Assembly: GCF_000615445.1 (NCBI RefSeq)
Contig: NZ_BALY01000001.1
Span: forward strand, 1-64,000
Origin: Lactobacillus hamsteri DSM 5661 = JCM 6256
Lineage (GTDB): Bacteria > Bacillota > Bacilli > Lactobacillales > Lactobacillaceae
Length of the DNA stretch: 64,000 bases
Direction of reading: 5' to 3'
Under the pieces are notes generated by a model, which saw only the letters and a program-made list of their open reading frames with translations, had not been told where the DNA came from and made no database searches. The position numbers and the translations under genes were made by a program. Positions 34,336 through 44,955 of this stretch are shown here, one piece after another (within the stretch, counting starts at the first letter, position 1; every line of letters starts with the position of its first letter).

Positions 34336-34349
34336 AGTAATCGCTTTCA
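34336..34349 (-). promoter_or_regulatory. cre box upstream of bglA
   Basis: On the minus strand it reads TGAAAGCGATTACT, 13 of 14 matches to the CcpA consensus. It lies in the 74-bp space between bglP and the glucosidase gene, where bound CcpA could act as a roadblock or control an internal promoter. Confidence 0.5.
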
Positions 34350-34389
34350 GTTACAATAAACTATGACGATTAAAAATAGAAGGAGATAA

Positions 34390-35868
<1,479 letters not shown>

Positions 35869-35898
35869 AAATAATTCCTACATGTTATTGGCTATAAG

Positions 35899-35932
35899 AA
35901 AATCGTTACTCAAATATGAGTAGCGATTTTTC
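35899..35932 (+). terminator. Beta-glucoside operon terminator
   Basis: A 13-bp stem (35899-35911 with 35918-35930, one G-T pair), loop AAATAT and T-run. Confidence 0.88.
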
Positions 35933-36007
35933 TGTTAATTAAATTATTGACTATGCCGTCGCGTTACAGCTTATCCTTGAATTAAAGGTTATAAGGAGGA
36001 AATTCGT

Positions 36008-36270
36008 ATGCGTAAAGATGTCCCTAAATTAAATGATCAAGTTACTAAGGAAGATTTCTTAGATATGATCGTCGAAAGCTTTCAAACTGTGATTTTTGCG
36101 ACGGTAGATGATGCAGGTCACCCCCGCAGCAATGCAGCCGATATTGAGTTGCGTGAAAATAATAAATTAATTTTTTCTACTATTAAAGATGGCAACTTTC
36201 ATTTAAAACCTATCAAAAAATATACAAAGAATTAAGAGTAGATCCCCAGATCGCGCTAATCAAGAAGTAA
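36008..36270 (+). pseudogene. Pyridoxamine 5'-phosphate oxidase-like flavoprotein, broken
   Basis: The frame begins MRKDVPKLNDQV after ATAAGGAGG and follows the PPOx-fold pattern (TVIFATVDDAGHPRSNAADIE). After 36199 the open frame becomes unrelated, while the next frame continues the fold (FKTYQKIYKELRVDPQIAL) to TAA at 36270. One extra C near 36200 would join them as NFPFKTYQKI. Even then the protein is only about 87 residues, shorter than the usual 120-150, so this is probably a true pseudogene with a lost C-terminus as well as a frameshift. Confidence 0.65.
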
Positions 36271-36378
36271 TAATTTTTAGTGCGTGGGGGCATTATGCTA
36301 GTGGTAACCAAAGTTTGATTCATCATAAGTTGTAAAAAATCTAGTTTTGTAAGGATAACTCTTTTTTATTTTAATCAA

Positions 36379-36461
36379 TTATAAAAAAAGTATAAAATAA
36401 TAGATGGAAATTATAAAAAAACTATAAAATTGAAATCTGGATTATAAAAAGTGTATAAAAG
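36379..36461 (+). repeat. Three phased 20-bp direct repeats upstream of the AAA ATPase gene
   Basis: TTATAAAAAAAGTATAAAAT (36379-36398), TTATAAAAAAACTATAAAAT (36411-36430) and TTATAAAAAGTGTATAAAAG (36442-36461) are spaced 32 and 31 bases apart, three helical turns each. The last ends 9 bases before the gene's first ATG. Each has two TATAAA half-elements. They look like a regulatory array for a DNA-binding protein, possibly the wHTH-tailed ATPase itself. Confidence 0.8.
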
Positions 36462-36469
36462 AGGCTCTT

Positions 36470-37585
36470 ATGGAAGGAAAAATGTTAAATCCCTTTATGC
36501 CTAGCTTCGGTCGTTTCCCTAAAATTATTATCGATCAACAAGAGGCATTGACTGATTATTTGACAGGATTACAAACACATGATGCTAAATATCAAACTTC
36601 TTTGGTCTACGGCGCAAGAGGATCAGGAAAAACAGTTTTTCTTTTAAACGTTCAAAGATCTTTAGAAAAATTGGATAATTGGGTATTCATTCGGTTAAAC
36701 AATGGCCAAGGCAATTTGCTTTTTCAATTGATGCATGGTTTACAACGTGCTGCAGGTGTTTCATTGGTTGACCTGTTAAAAAGTGTTAAAAGTCTAAACA
36801 TTATGGGGAATGGAATTACCTGGCAGACGTTACAAGAATCGCGACAGATTGATTATGATGAATATATTTCGCTTTTATTAAGTAGATTAAAGAAGCAAGG
36901 AAAATCAGTTTTAATCGGAATAGATGAAATTGAAATTAGTGATGATGTTCGAGCTTTTGGATCAGAATATCAAACATTGATTGGTGATGAATATGACCTT
37001 TCATTAATAATGACGGGGTTACCAAGTCGGATTTCAGAAGTTCAGAATGATAATACGTTAACTTTTTTATTACGTAGCAATCGTGTTTACTTATCACCAT
37101 TAGATGAGGAAACAATAGCTTATAGCTATGAAAAGGCGTTTACTAAAGGTAAACGTGAAATTGATTTCATGATATTAGATGAAATGAGCCACGCAGTTAA
37201 AGGGTATGCTTATGCTTTTCAAACTATTGGTTACTATGCTTGGCGTTTTAGTCAAGAATCTTTGCAGCTTAATGAAGAGGTCTTAAGGAAAACTATTCAA
37301 GCTACAAAAATAGATCTGTTTAGAAATGCTTATGAAAGAATGTATATGGATATTTCTAAAACTGATCGTGATTTTATTAATGCAATTATTCAGGCCGGAA
37401 CTGAACGAGTATCAACAAAACAATTACAGAATATTTTGCATAAACCGATTAATTATATTTCAGTTTATCGAGCAAGATTATTAGATGATCAGTTAATTAC
37501 GTCACCTCAAAGAGGGGTGGTGCAATTGGCATTACCGTTTTTTGCAGAATTTGTTGAAAAGTATAATTTAGAACATTTATCTTAA
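36470..37585 (+). CDS. AAA/STAND-type ATPase with C-terminal winged helix
   Basis: A 371-residue P-loop ATPase. Walker A is GARGSGKT (about 48-55) and Walker B is VLIGIDEIE (about 146-154). A sensor region follows around MTGLPSR, and the C-terminal 80 residues (from about DRDFINAIIQAG) look like a winged helix. The layout resembles Orc1/Cdc6-like archaeal-type ATPases found in mobile or defense contexts; the role is unknown. Start is either ATG 36470 or ATG 36482; neither has an ideal RBS. It sits just behind three phased repeats and 21 bases before a small partner gene. Confidence 0.75.
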   Translation: MEGKMLNPFMPSFGRFPKIIIDQQEALTDYLTGLQTHDAKYQTSLVYGARGSGKTVFLLNVQRSLEKLDNWVFIRLNNGQGNLLFQLMHGLQRAAGVSLVDLLKSVKSLNIMGNGITWQTLQESRQIDYDEYISLLLSRLKKQGKSVLIGIDEIEISDDVRAFGSEYQTLIGDEYDLSLIMTGLPSRISEVQNDNTLTFLLRSNRVYLSPLDEETIAYSYEKAFTKGKREIDFMILDEMSHAVKGYAYAFQTIGYYAWRFSQESLQLNEEVLRKTIQATKIDLFRNAYERMYMDISKTDRDFINAIIQAGTERVSTKQLQNILHKPINYISVYRARLLDDQLITSPQRGVVQLALPFFAEFVEKYNLEHLS

Positions 37586-37606
37586 AAATTTGAAAGAAGT
37601 ATAAAT

Positions 37607-37810
37607 ATGAGTAAATATAATCAATTATGGCAATACATCAAAGATAACGAAAGTGGAGATTTTGACCTTTCATTTGATGCAATTGAAAAAGCAGCAGGTT
37701 TACCAATCGACCATTCCTTTTTACGGTATAAAAAAGAATTATCTAATTATGGTTTTGAAGTGGAGAAAATTTCACTCAAAAATAAGACTGTAAAGTTTCA
37801 TCAATTATAG
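37607..37810 (+). CDS. Small DUF7662-like protein
   Basis: A 67-residue protein (MSKYNQLWQYIKDNESGDF...) with the pattern YxxLWxYI...LSFDxIEKxxGxPIDHSFLRYKKEL, which I associate with the DUF7662 family; that call is from memory. Such small proteins are probably DNA- or protein-binding adaptors. GAAAGAAG lies upstream. It follows the AAA ATPase by 21 bases and precedes the UvrA paralogue by 27, so it may share their transcript. Confidence 0.6.
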   Translation: MSKYNQLWQYIKDNESGDFDLSFDAIEKAAGLPIDHSFLRYKKELSNYGFEVEKISLKNKTVKFHQL

Positions 37811-37837
37811 TGGCAGGAATTAAAAAGAGGTTAACTG

Positions 37838-40336
37838 ATGTTGCCAACTCAAATTGAAGTTCGTGGTGGAAAAGTTCATAATCTTAAAAATATTAATGTA
37901 GATATTCCGCTTCACAAGTTTGTAGCTATTTCAGGACTTTCGGGTTCAGGAAAATCATCTTGCAATGGGGATTCTCTATGAAGAAGGTTCGCGCAGATAT
38001 TTAGACGCACTTTCAACTTATATGAGAAGACGAATCAAGCAAGGCAGTCAGGCTAACGTGGAAAGCGTTAAGCATATTCCATCAGCTTTAGCACTTCGTC
38101 AGCGTCCAAGCGTGCCAAATGAACGAGCAACGGTTGGTACGATGAGTGAAACTTTTAACGTTCTTAGATTGATTTTTTCAAGATTAGGTTCGCCTGTTTG
38201 TCCAAATGGACACTATTTAAAGCCGAGCTTAGAAATTGCTAAGGCAATGAGTAAATCCGGTGAAGAAATGGGCCAACTTACTTGTCCTGTCTGCGGTGAG
38301 AAGTTTTATGCACCAAGTGCTGAAGAATTTGCTTTTAACTCTGATGGAGCCTGTGAAGAGTGTGGCGGAACAGGAAAGGTTCGTCAACTTGATGAAAGTA
38401 AATTGATTGTTGATGAAAATTTGACAATTAAAGATGGTGCTGTTGCTTCTTGGAGTTTGCCAGGTCGTAACTTCATGCCTAATGTGGCTGAACATGCGGG
38501 CGTGCGGATTGATGTTCCGTTTAAGGATTTAACTGCTAAAGAAAAAGACTTTGTTTTAAATGGTCCTGAGAAAAAGTACAAGATGGATTTTCTTTCGGGA
38601 ACTGGTCGCGTCTTTCATGATTTTAATGCTTTGTATGAAAATGCTCACCAAGCCGTTATTCGTTCTGCCCAGACGAGCAAGAGTGAACGTGCGCAAAAGC
38701 GAATCGCAGAATTCTTTACTTATTCAACTTGCCCGGTTTGTCATGGTTCACGCTTGAAGCCAAAACTTCTTAAGCAGCTTGTTGGTGGAAAAAACATCAA
38801 TGAAGTTGCCAACATGCAGCTGGGTAATTTGCCTGCTTGGCGTGATGAAGTTTTAGCTAAACTTCCTGATGATATGCAAAAAATGTCCAAGGCTGTGTTT
38901 AACGAAATGATTGAAAATCTTCAGCCTTTGCTTGATTTAGGTTTGGATTATTTAACCATGGCGCGTAGCGGCAATACCTTATCAACAGGAGAACTACAAA
39001 GAATTCAGTTAGCGAGAACGCTTCGCACGGAAACAACAGGCGTCTTGTATGTTTTGGATGAACCATCTATTGGTCTTCATCCAGCGAATGTTGATGGTTT
39101 GATTAAGGTTTTAAGAAAATTGGTTGCGCAAGGCAATTCTTTAGTTGTGGTTGATCATAACGTTGATATTATCAAGGCAGCCGATCAAATCATCGAAATC
39201 GGCCCCAGATCAGGTGAGCTTGGTGGTAAGATTTTAGATCAAGGTACACCTGATGAGATCAAGCAGGACAAGCAGTCACTCATTCGACCATATCTTGATA
39301 GCACGGCGAAACTTTTTGCAAGAAAAGTTGCGACAAAGTTAATACTGAGCAAATAACTTTTGAAGTTGATGATTACTTTAACCTGAAAAATGTGAAGGCC
39401 GGTATTCCAATAAATCAAATTACGGCTGTAACAGGCTTTTCTGGTGCGGGGAAGACAAGTCTTATTTTGGATAGTTTGGTTCCCGCGATTAAGGCGCAAA
39501 GCAAAAAAGAAGCTTTGCCAAAGCAAATCAAGAGTTTTAATTCTTCCATTAATAATGTCGTTAGTGTCGATGCTTCCCCAATTGGCAAAAGTACGCGCTC
39601 AACGGTCGCAACTTACACTTCGATTATGGATAATTTGCGAAAATTATTTGCTCGGCAAGAGTTAGCGAAAAAACGTCATTATACAGCTAGCTGGTTTTCT
39701 TACAATAATAAGCAGGGGGCTTGCCCTACTTGTGGCGGAACAGGAATCATGACGCTGGATATTCAATTCTTGCCGGATATGGAACAGACTTGTTCAACTT
39801 GTCATGGCGATCGTTTTGATAAGAAAATTGAAGATGTTAAATGGAACGGGATGTCCATTGTCGATGTTTTGAACTTAGATGTTAATGAAGCCTTGCCAAT
39901 TTTTAAAAAGGTACCGAAGATTGAGCAAGAATTAAAACTTCTCAAGGAAGTGGGCTTGGATTATCTTCATTTGGGTGAAAGCACGCCAACGCTTTCTGGT
40001 GGTGAAGCACAACGCTTGAAGCTTGTTACGCACCTTAGTCATAAGCAAAATGACACCTTGTTTGTCTTTGATGAACCAACGATTGGTCTTCATCCTTTAG
40101 ATGTGAAGACTTTGACTGAAGTTATGCAAAAGTTGATTGATCAAGGCGCAACAATTATCACAATCACGCATGATATGAATTTAATGGTTAATGCAGATTA
40201 TCTTTTAGACTTGGGACCACGTGGCGGTGAAAACGGCGGACAAATTGTCGCTCAGGGCCGTCCAGGTGATTTGATTAAAGATCCACAAAGCTTGACTACG
40301 AAATATTTAGCCGAATACTGGCAACAATTTGAATAA
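37838..40336 (+). pseudogene. UvrA paralogue (UvrA2-like ABC ATPase), two frameshifts as read
   Basis: The start is ATG 37838 after [23 protein letters not shown], and the Walker [11 protein letters not shown] runs out of frame at about 37955. The frame from 37965 carries the zinc modules (CPVCGEKFY, CEECGGTGK), LSTGELQRIQLARTL and LDEPSIGLHP. After about 39345 the last third (Walker A GFSGAGKTS, zinc CPTCGGTG, LSGGEAQRLKL) is in a third frame to 40336. Restoring two bases and one base gives about 833 residues, shorter than UvrA (about 940), as in UvrA2-type paralogues implicated in drug or DNA-damage tolerance. Confidence 0.82.
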
Positions 40337-40341
40337 TCTCA

Positions 40342-40398
40342 AAAATTATCTCTCATTTTTTCTAAAGAACATTAGAATAAAAGAGGAGATAATTTTTA
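40342..40398 (+). terminator. Terminator after the UvrA paralogue
   Basis: A long imperfect hairpin: AAAATTATCTC pairs with GGAGATAATTTT, with an inner TTCTAA/TTAGAA stem, followed by T residues. It could also be a leader structure of the next gene. Confidence 0.55.
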
Positions 40399-40418
40399 TT
40401 TATTAGAAGGCGTAAAGA

Positions 40419-41078
40419 ATGGATAATAAACCTATTTTTAAAATTACAAAATTAAACATTAAAAAAGAAGATCGTGCTGGCTTTATTAAGGAACAAGAAG
40501 CTGAACTTGAAAACTCAATTCCAGCTGAAGAAGGAACTTTGCTCTTTGCCAGCGGTCACGAAGATGCCCAAGGCTTGGAAAACTATGTTGTTGAACTCTA
40601 CCGTAATCCTAAGGCTTACGAAGCTCACAGTATGGCAAATTACTTTGATCACTATGACAAGACAATTAGTGATATGACAGTTGACAAAAAAGTTTACGAT
40701 TTGAACGGCGAATGGATTACTACTAAGCCTAAGGAAGCTCTTGATGCTTACGCAAACAATTTTGTCATTCGTGTTGCTAAGGTTGAAGTTGAAGACGGCA
40801 AGCATGATCAATTCGCTGCAACTGTAAAGAAGGAGATGCGTCGTGCTATTGCTCAAGAACCTGGCGTTGAAATTTTAATGGCTGGTTCTAACAAGGAAAA
40901 CGAAAATGAATGGTTGTTCTTCGAAGTTTACGCAAATGACGAAGCCTATGACAAGCATGTTAAGAGCAAGTGGTTCATTGACTACATTAAAGGCAGCGAA
41001 GACATTGTTAAGGACAAGCAACTTCATGAATTAGTTCGCGATGTAATGGCAACGCAAGGCCCAATCGTTATGGACTAA
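40419..41078 (+). CDS. Tandem antibiotic-biosynthesis-monooxygenase (ABM) domain protein
   Basis: A 219-residue cytoplasmic protein made of two ABM-like ferredoxin folds (about 5-95 and 112-205). Each carries the family pattern of a central EE/EP-G turn, a conserved Y/W-EVY strand and a HxxS/WF helix (EAHSMANYF and KHVKSKWFIDY). Members are heme-degrading or quinol monooxygenases, but many are uncharacterised. The reaction here is not predictable. It is transcribed alone. Confidence 0.7.
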   Translation: MDNKPIFKITKLNIKKEDRAGFIKEQEAELENSIPAEEGTLLFASGHEDAQGLENYVVELYRNPKAYEAHSMANYFDHYDKTISDMTVDKKVYDLNGEWITTKPKEALDAYANNFVIRVAKVEVEDGKHDQFAATVKKEMRRAIAQEPGVEILMAGSNKENENEWLFFEVYANDEAYDKHVKSKWFIDYIKGSEDIVKDKQLHELVRDVMATQGPIVMD

Positions 41079-41171
41079 ATAATTAAGAAATAGTAGAAAG
41101 GCATTGGAAGGTGATTCTAATGCCTTTTTTGATGCTTTGGAAAATTAATTCAAAAAAATTCAAATTTTTCC

Positions 41172-41200
41172 TTGACGAAATCCACCATATCCCATATACT
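41172..41200 (+). promoter_or_regulatory. tRNA-Gln promoter
   Basis: -35 TTGACG (41172-41177), 17-bp spacer, -10 TATACT (41195-41200). Confidence 0.78.
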
Positions 41201-41263
41201 ATTAACTGTTGAGTGATCGAGAGGTCATTCAAATAGAACCAATCAAGTAAAAGGTTTGAAGAT

Positions 41264-41335
41264 TGGGTTATAGCCAAGTGGTAAGGCAATGGTTTTTGGT
41301 ACCATCATGCGCTGGTTCGAATCCAGCTAACCCAA
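41264..41335 (+). tRNA. tRNA-Gln (anticodon TTG), copy 1
   Basis: A complete cloverleaf with acceptor TGGGTTA/TAACCCA and T-arm GCTGG-TTCGAAT-CCAGC; the anticodon loop reads TTTTGGT. It is identical in sequence to the copy at 44956-45027. Confidence 0.93.
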
Positions 41336-41341
41336 TAATAT

Positions 41342-41371
41342 AAAAGATCAGGCTTTGGCCTGATCTTTTTT
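41342..41371 (+). terminator. tRNA-Gln terminator
   Basis: A perfect 12-bp stem (41342-41353 with 41358-41369), loop TTTG and T-run. Confidence 0.9.
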
Positions 41372-41408
41372 TGTGCATTGAAAAGCAAAGATAGAAAGTG
41401 GCTTTAGA

Positions 41409-41729
41409 TTGGAAACTAAATACGGAAGAAATTCATTTTTTGATGGTGGCTTGTTTGCTTTAATTGGTTGGCATATTTTAGGATTTTTAGTTACATTTTT
41501 TACTTTAGGAATTTGTTATCCATGGGCAATTTGCATGATCTATGGATGGCGGATCAATCATACGGTAATTGAAGGCAGAAGAATGAAATTCATCGGCAGT
41601 GCTTGGGGATTGTTTGGCAACTGGATTAAATGGTTGCTCCTTTCAATTATTACTTTAGGTATTTACTCATTTTGGGTGAGAATTAAGCTTCTGGATTGGA
41701 AGGCTAAGAATACCCGATTTAGAAATTAG
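41409..41729 (+). CDS. DUF898-like small membrane protein
   Basis: A 106-residue membrane protein starting with TTG. Two hydrophobic segments (about 14-45 and 66-88) and the repeated pattern FFTLGICYPWAICMIYGWRI / IITLGIYSFWVRIKL, with Trp- and Arg-rich turns, fit the DUF898 (YjgN-like) family. Function is unknown. It is a single gene between tRNA-Gln and the S-layer gene. Confidence 0.65.
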   Translation: METKYGRNSFFDGGLFALIGWHILGFLVTFFTLGICYPWAICMIYGWRINHTVIEGRRMKFIGSAWGLFGNWIKWLLLSIITLGIYSFWVRIKLLDWKAKNTRFRN

Positions 41730-41830
41730 TAGTAGGGATGTATGACTACTACACTTTTTACACATGGGTGCGTTTTTTTTAGATTGTATTATACAAAACT
41801 GATGATTAATATATTTCAAATATAACAAGT

Positions 41831-42020
41831 TTTGTAATGCTTATTTAACAAGATGTAAGTCATTTGTAACGCTTACGGTGATCTTTTATAGTATTATATT
41901 ATTTGCAATGGAAAAGGACCTCATCTTAAAATTAAGTACTAATTATGAGCTGAAAGTTATCTTTTAGTTTGTAAGCGTTGTATAATATAGAGGTAAACGA
42001 TAGATAAAGGTTTTATCTAT
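41831..42020 (+). promoter_or_regulatory. S-layer gene promoter region and leader hairpin
   Basis: P1 has -35 TTGTAA (41864-41869), 17-bp spacer and -10 TATAGT (41887-41892). A second -10, TATAAT (41981-41986), suggests P2. The motif TTTGTAA recurs at 41831, 41863 and 41968; the first two are 32 bases apart. In the leader, ATAGATAAA/TTTATCTAT (42000-42008 with 42012-42020) forms a hairpin ahead of the AGAAAGGAAAG RBS. A long structured leader is typical of highly expressed S-layer genes. Confidence 0.65.
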
Positions 42021-42059
42021 TGCCATGTTTTATTCCATTCAGAAAGGAAAGACCACATA

Positions 42060-43829
42060 ATGAAAAAGAATTTAAGAATTGTTAGTGTTGCTGCCGCTGC
42101 TTTATTGGCAGTTGCTCCTGTAGCTACTGGCGTTGTTCCAGTTTCAGGTGTAAATACTGTGCAAGCTGGTAGCAATGCTAAATCTACTAAGACTGCAAAT
42201 TTATCTACTAATATTCTTTCTATTAATAATTCAGTTAAAGTTTCTGACATTACTCCTAGTTGGGTACAAAATAATGTTAAGTTGTCATCAGGTTTAATTG
42301 CAGGTGTAGAATCTGTAGTAATTAAAGATGGAGACAATACTGTTACTTCTAAGGATAGTTTACAAGGTGGAAAGACCTATACTTTACAAGTGGCAGCTAA
42401 CTTAAACGGCTTAACTGGTTATAATAGTGTAACAGTTAATAAGAGTTCAGCTGTAGATGTTAATGGTGGTGGTGTATCAAAGACTGTAACTTTTGATGTT
42501 TCTATGCATGTCTACGATCCAAATGCAGCTGGCATTCCTCAATTTATTTTGAATAATAATGGTTCAATTTTAAATAATAATGCTATTGCACCACTTGCTG
42601 ATGGCTTGAGTGTTACTAATGGTGAAACTATTGACAATATTATCAAAGCTGCAGAAGGTGTTGTAACTTTCCGTGATACTATGAATAATGATGTTAATAA
42701 TGCTCAAATTATTACTACTCCTTCAGATGTAATTAATGAATTAAAGCAACAAGGTGTTACTGTAAATGGTAATGACGGAAGTGCGAAGGTAACGGCTGCT
42801 AGTGGTTTCAACGTAACTTTAACAGGTAGAACATTAACTAATGGAAAGACAGCTACTGTTAAGATTCCATTTGTTCCAGCAGGTTCCGTTCAAACTGATG
42901 CTCCAGAAATCCAAGTTGCAGTTAAGGCTATGGGACAATCAACTTTTGGTACAGCAACTAAGGCAGCAAATAATCAGTATTATCAAATTGCTTCAGGTTC
43001 TAACTTTAATCCTTTAGACTTTACTACAAGTAATGGTGATGAGATTAAATTCTCAGCTATTCAAAGTAATAAGAACTCTCAAGCTGCTGAAATAACTGCA
43101 ACTTCAAATCCTGTAAATACTTCAGAAGCAGGTAAGTTCTATCACGTAACTTTAACAGCAACTAATAACGGTAAGAAGACTTCAACATATTCATATACTG
43201 TTTTAGTTGTATCAAATGGTTTACAAGAACTTTATGCAGATGCTAAGACTTACAATATTTATGGTGATAATGTTCAAGCTACTGGCAATACTATTGCTAA
43301 AGGTAATAAAGTTTATGTAGGTAATGATACTAAGACTATTGGTAATGTATCTTACTCAAAGGTTTCAACTCAATCTAAAGCTGCAGCAGATGCAGGAAAT
43401 ACTTGGATTGAAACTTCTGCATTAGCTAAGCCTGCAGGCGATACTAACGTTGCAACTCATACCATCATGGTAAACTCAAGAGCTTACGACAAGAATGGTA
43501 ACTACTTAGGCAAGGATTACTATGCATACAACAGTATTGACATTGTTCCAGAAGTTGTAACTATCAAGGGTAAGACTTACTACAAGGTAGCTAACAAGGA
43601 CGAATATGTTCGTGTAACTAACATTACTGGTAACAAGCGTAAGTTACGCCACAATGCTTATGTTTACTGGTCATCAAACCGTCGTACACCAGGCGCTCGC
43701 AAGATGTACAAGGGTGAAACCGTTACTACTTACGGTGGTAAGATGACATTTAAGAACGGTAAGAAGTACTACAGAATTGAAGGCTGCAGAAACAACAACA
43801 AGAGATACATCAAGGCAGCAAACTTCTAA
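42060..43829 (+). CDS. S-layer protein (SLAP domain)
   Basis: A 589-residue exported protein with a signal peptide (MKKNLRIVSVAAAALLAVAP..., cleaved after about VQA), a Thr/Asn/Val-rich self-assembly region (about 35-460), and two C-terminal SLAP repeats (about 465-525 and 527-589, with GNKRKLRHNAYVYWSSNRRT and VTTYGGKMTFKNGKKYYRIE) that bind wall teichoic acid or polysaccharide. It is larger than the main acidophilus-group S-layer proteins (about 440) and contains Cys near the end, so it may be a variant or auxiliary S-layer protein. Strong RBS and leader suggest high expression. Confidence 0.88.
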   Translation: MKKNLRIVSVAAAALLAVAPVATGVVPVSGVNTVQAGSNAKSTKTANLSTNILSINNSVKVSDITPSWVQNNVKLSSGLIAGVESVVIKDGDNTVTSKDSLQGGKTYTLQVAANLNGLTGYNSVTVNKSSAVDVNGGGVSKTVTFDVSMHVYDPNAAGIPQFILNNNGSILNNNAIAPLADGLSVTNGETIDNIIKAAEGVVTFRDTMNNDVNNAQIITTPSDVINELKQQGVTVNGNDGSAKVTAASGFNVTLTGRTLTNGKTATVKIPFVPAGSVQTDAPEIQVAVKAMGQSTFGTATKAANNQYYQIASGSNFNPLDFTTSNGDEIKFSAIQSNKNSQAAEITATSNPVNTSEAGKFYHVTLTATNNGKKTSTYSYTVLVVSNGLQELYADAKTYNIYGDNVQATGNTIAKGNKVYVGNDTKTIGNVSYSKVSTQSKAAADAGNTWIETSALAKPAGDTNVATHTIMVNSRAYDKNGNYLGKDYYAYNSIDIVPEVVTIKGKTYYKVANKDEYVRVTNITGNKRKLRHNAYVYWSSNRRTPGARKMYKGETVTTYGGKMTFKNGKKYYRIEGCRNNNKRYIKAANF

Positions 43830-43848
43830 ATCAAATTAGATAATATTG

Positions 43849-43878
43849 AAAAGGCGATGCTTCGGCATCGTCTTTTTT
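43849..43878 (+). terminator. S-layer gene terminator
   Basis: A 12-bp stem (43849-43860 with 43865-43876) closed by a stable TTCG tetraloop and followed by T residues. Confidence 0.92.
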
Positions 43879-43961
43879 CTTTCTATTATAAAAGCAATAT
43901 TTTTAATTTTAGGTGCAAATATGCAGAATAATAAAAATATATAGTTTTTATTTATACGAAG

Positions 43962-44077
43962 TGATATACTAGCTGTGCAAGGAAGCTTATGTAACTTTGC
44001 ATTATAACATCTATACACTATATACTTATTACACACTTTATTCCTGGGGACTAATCATTTTGATTAGTCCTTTCTTT
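43962..44077 (+). ncRNA. Candidate small RNA downstream of the S-layer gene
   Basis: A free-standing extended -10 TGATATACT (43962-43970) is followed by about 100 bases with no reading frame. The 5' end can fold (TGCAAGG with CTTTGCA), and the 3' end is a perfect terminator (44048-44057 with 44061-44070, then TTTCTTTTT). The unit is complete as an RNA gene, but nothing shows a function. Confidence 0.45.
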
Positions 44078-44203
44078 TTGTTTAAAAATTAAAATTACTA
44101 CTATAATTTTTATTGTTTTTGGAATTTGACTAGATATCTGGCTCTTTTACTTTGCAGAAAAGCGTATACTAGAGTGAATTGATTATGAAAGTGATATGTA
44201 ATT

Positions 44204-44755
44204 ATGGGCTTATGGATATTTTTGTTAATTTTGATTTATTTCTTTGTGAAGGAAACTTTTGAAGAGGAAACAGCAACACGCGTTTCGCTGGTTATTATTC
44301 CAATTTATTCAGCATTAATGATGATTTTTACTATTGGACAAAATTTCACGCCACAGACGCTATTAATTACGCTAGGATTAATTATCGTAGGAATCACGGT
44401 GGGACTTTTTCAAACAAAGAAAGTGCAAGTCACTGTAACGGATGAATTGAATAAGTATCAATTACCAAAAGTAAAAATTAAACGTGGCTGGTATTATTTG
44501 ATTGGCTGGATCGCTATTTTTGTTATTAGCATTTTGGTAGAAATGGCATATGGTGCTGAGATTAATCACGAAGAATTATCAGAAAAATTAGCGATTGAAA
44601 TTTTACGTGATATGTCGAGCATTGTGATGTTTACGAATGAAAGTTCATGGTTTATCTGGGTGCTTAACTTTAGTTCAAGCTGGACATATGATACTTATTT
44701 GTTTTTCAAGTATCCAAAATTGCGTCAATACGTAGTTTTACGAAAAAAGAATTAA
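44204..44755 (+). CDS. Hypothetical membrane protein, 183 residues
   Basis: A protein with four hydrophobic segments (about 2-16, 25-45, 52-68 and 98-115) and a C-terminal cytoplasmic part. I do not recognise the family. It lacks a signal peptide, and its basic patch KIKRGWYYLIGW precedes the last helix. GAAAGTGAT may serve as a weak RBS. It lies alone between a small terminator and the tRNA-Tyr gene. Confidence 0.6.
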   Translation: MGLWIFLLILIYFFVKETFEEETATRVSLVIIPIYSALMMIFTIGQNFTPQTLLITLGLIIVGITVGLFQTKKVQVTVTDELNKYQLPKVKIKRGWYYLIGWIAIFVISILVEMAYGAEINHEELSEKLAIEILRDMSSIVMFTNESSWFIWVLNFSSSWTYDTYLFFKYPKLRQYVVLRKKN

Positions 44756-44772
44756 TTTTTTAATTTTTTTAC

Positions 44773-44804
44773 TTGCATTTTTAGTGTGATTTAGTTATTA
44801 TAAT
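44773..44804 (+). promoter_or_regulatory. tRNA-Tyr/tRNA-Gln promoter
   Basis: -35 TTGCAT (44773-44778), 17-bp spacer, -10 TATTAT (44796-44801). Confidence 0.7.
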
Positions 44805-44818
44805 AAACGTGCTGTTAC

Positions 44819-44900
44819 GGAGGAGTAGCGAAGTGGCTAAACGCGGCGGTCTGTAAAACCGCTCTCTCTGAGTTCGGCGGTTCGAATCCACCCTCCTCCA
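44819..44900 (+). tRNA. tRNA-Tyr (anticodon GTA)
   Basis: An 82-base class II cloverleaf with acceptor GGAGGAG/CTCCTCC, anticodon loop CTGTAAA and a long variable arm. It is the first gene of a two-tRNA transcript. Confidence 0.92.
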
Positions 44901-44955
44901 TTGCTGAAGTTTTCTTCAGCTGGTACATTGAACAACAAGTAAAAGTTCAAGCGAA

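Noticed and set aside
36379-36461. CRISPR array
   Set aside because: Only three 20-bp repeats with 11-12-bp gaps, A/T-only, no cas genes; spacing fits protein-binding repeats.
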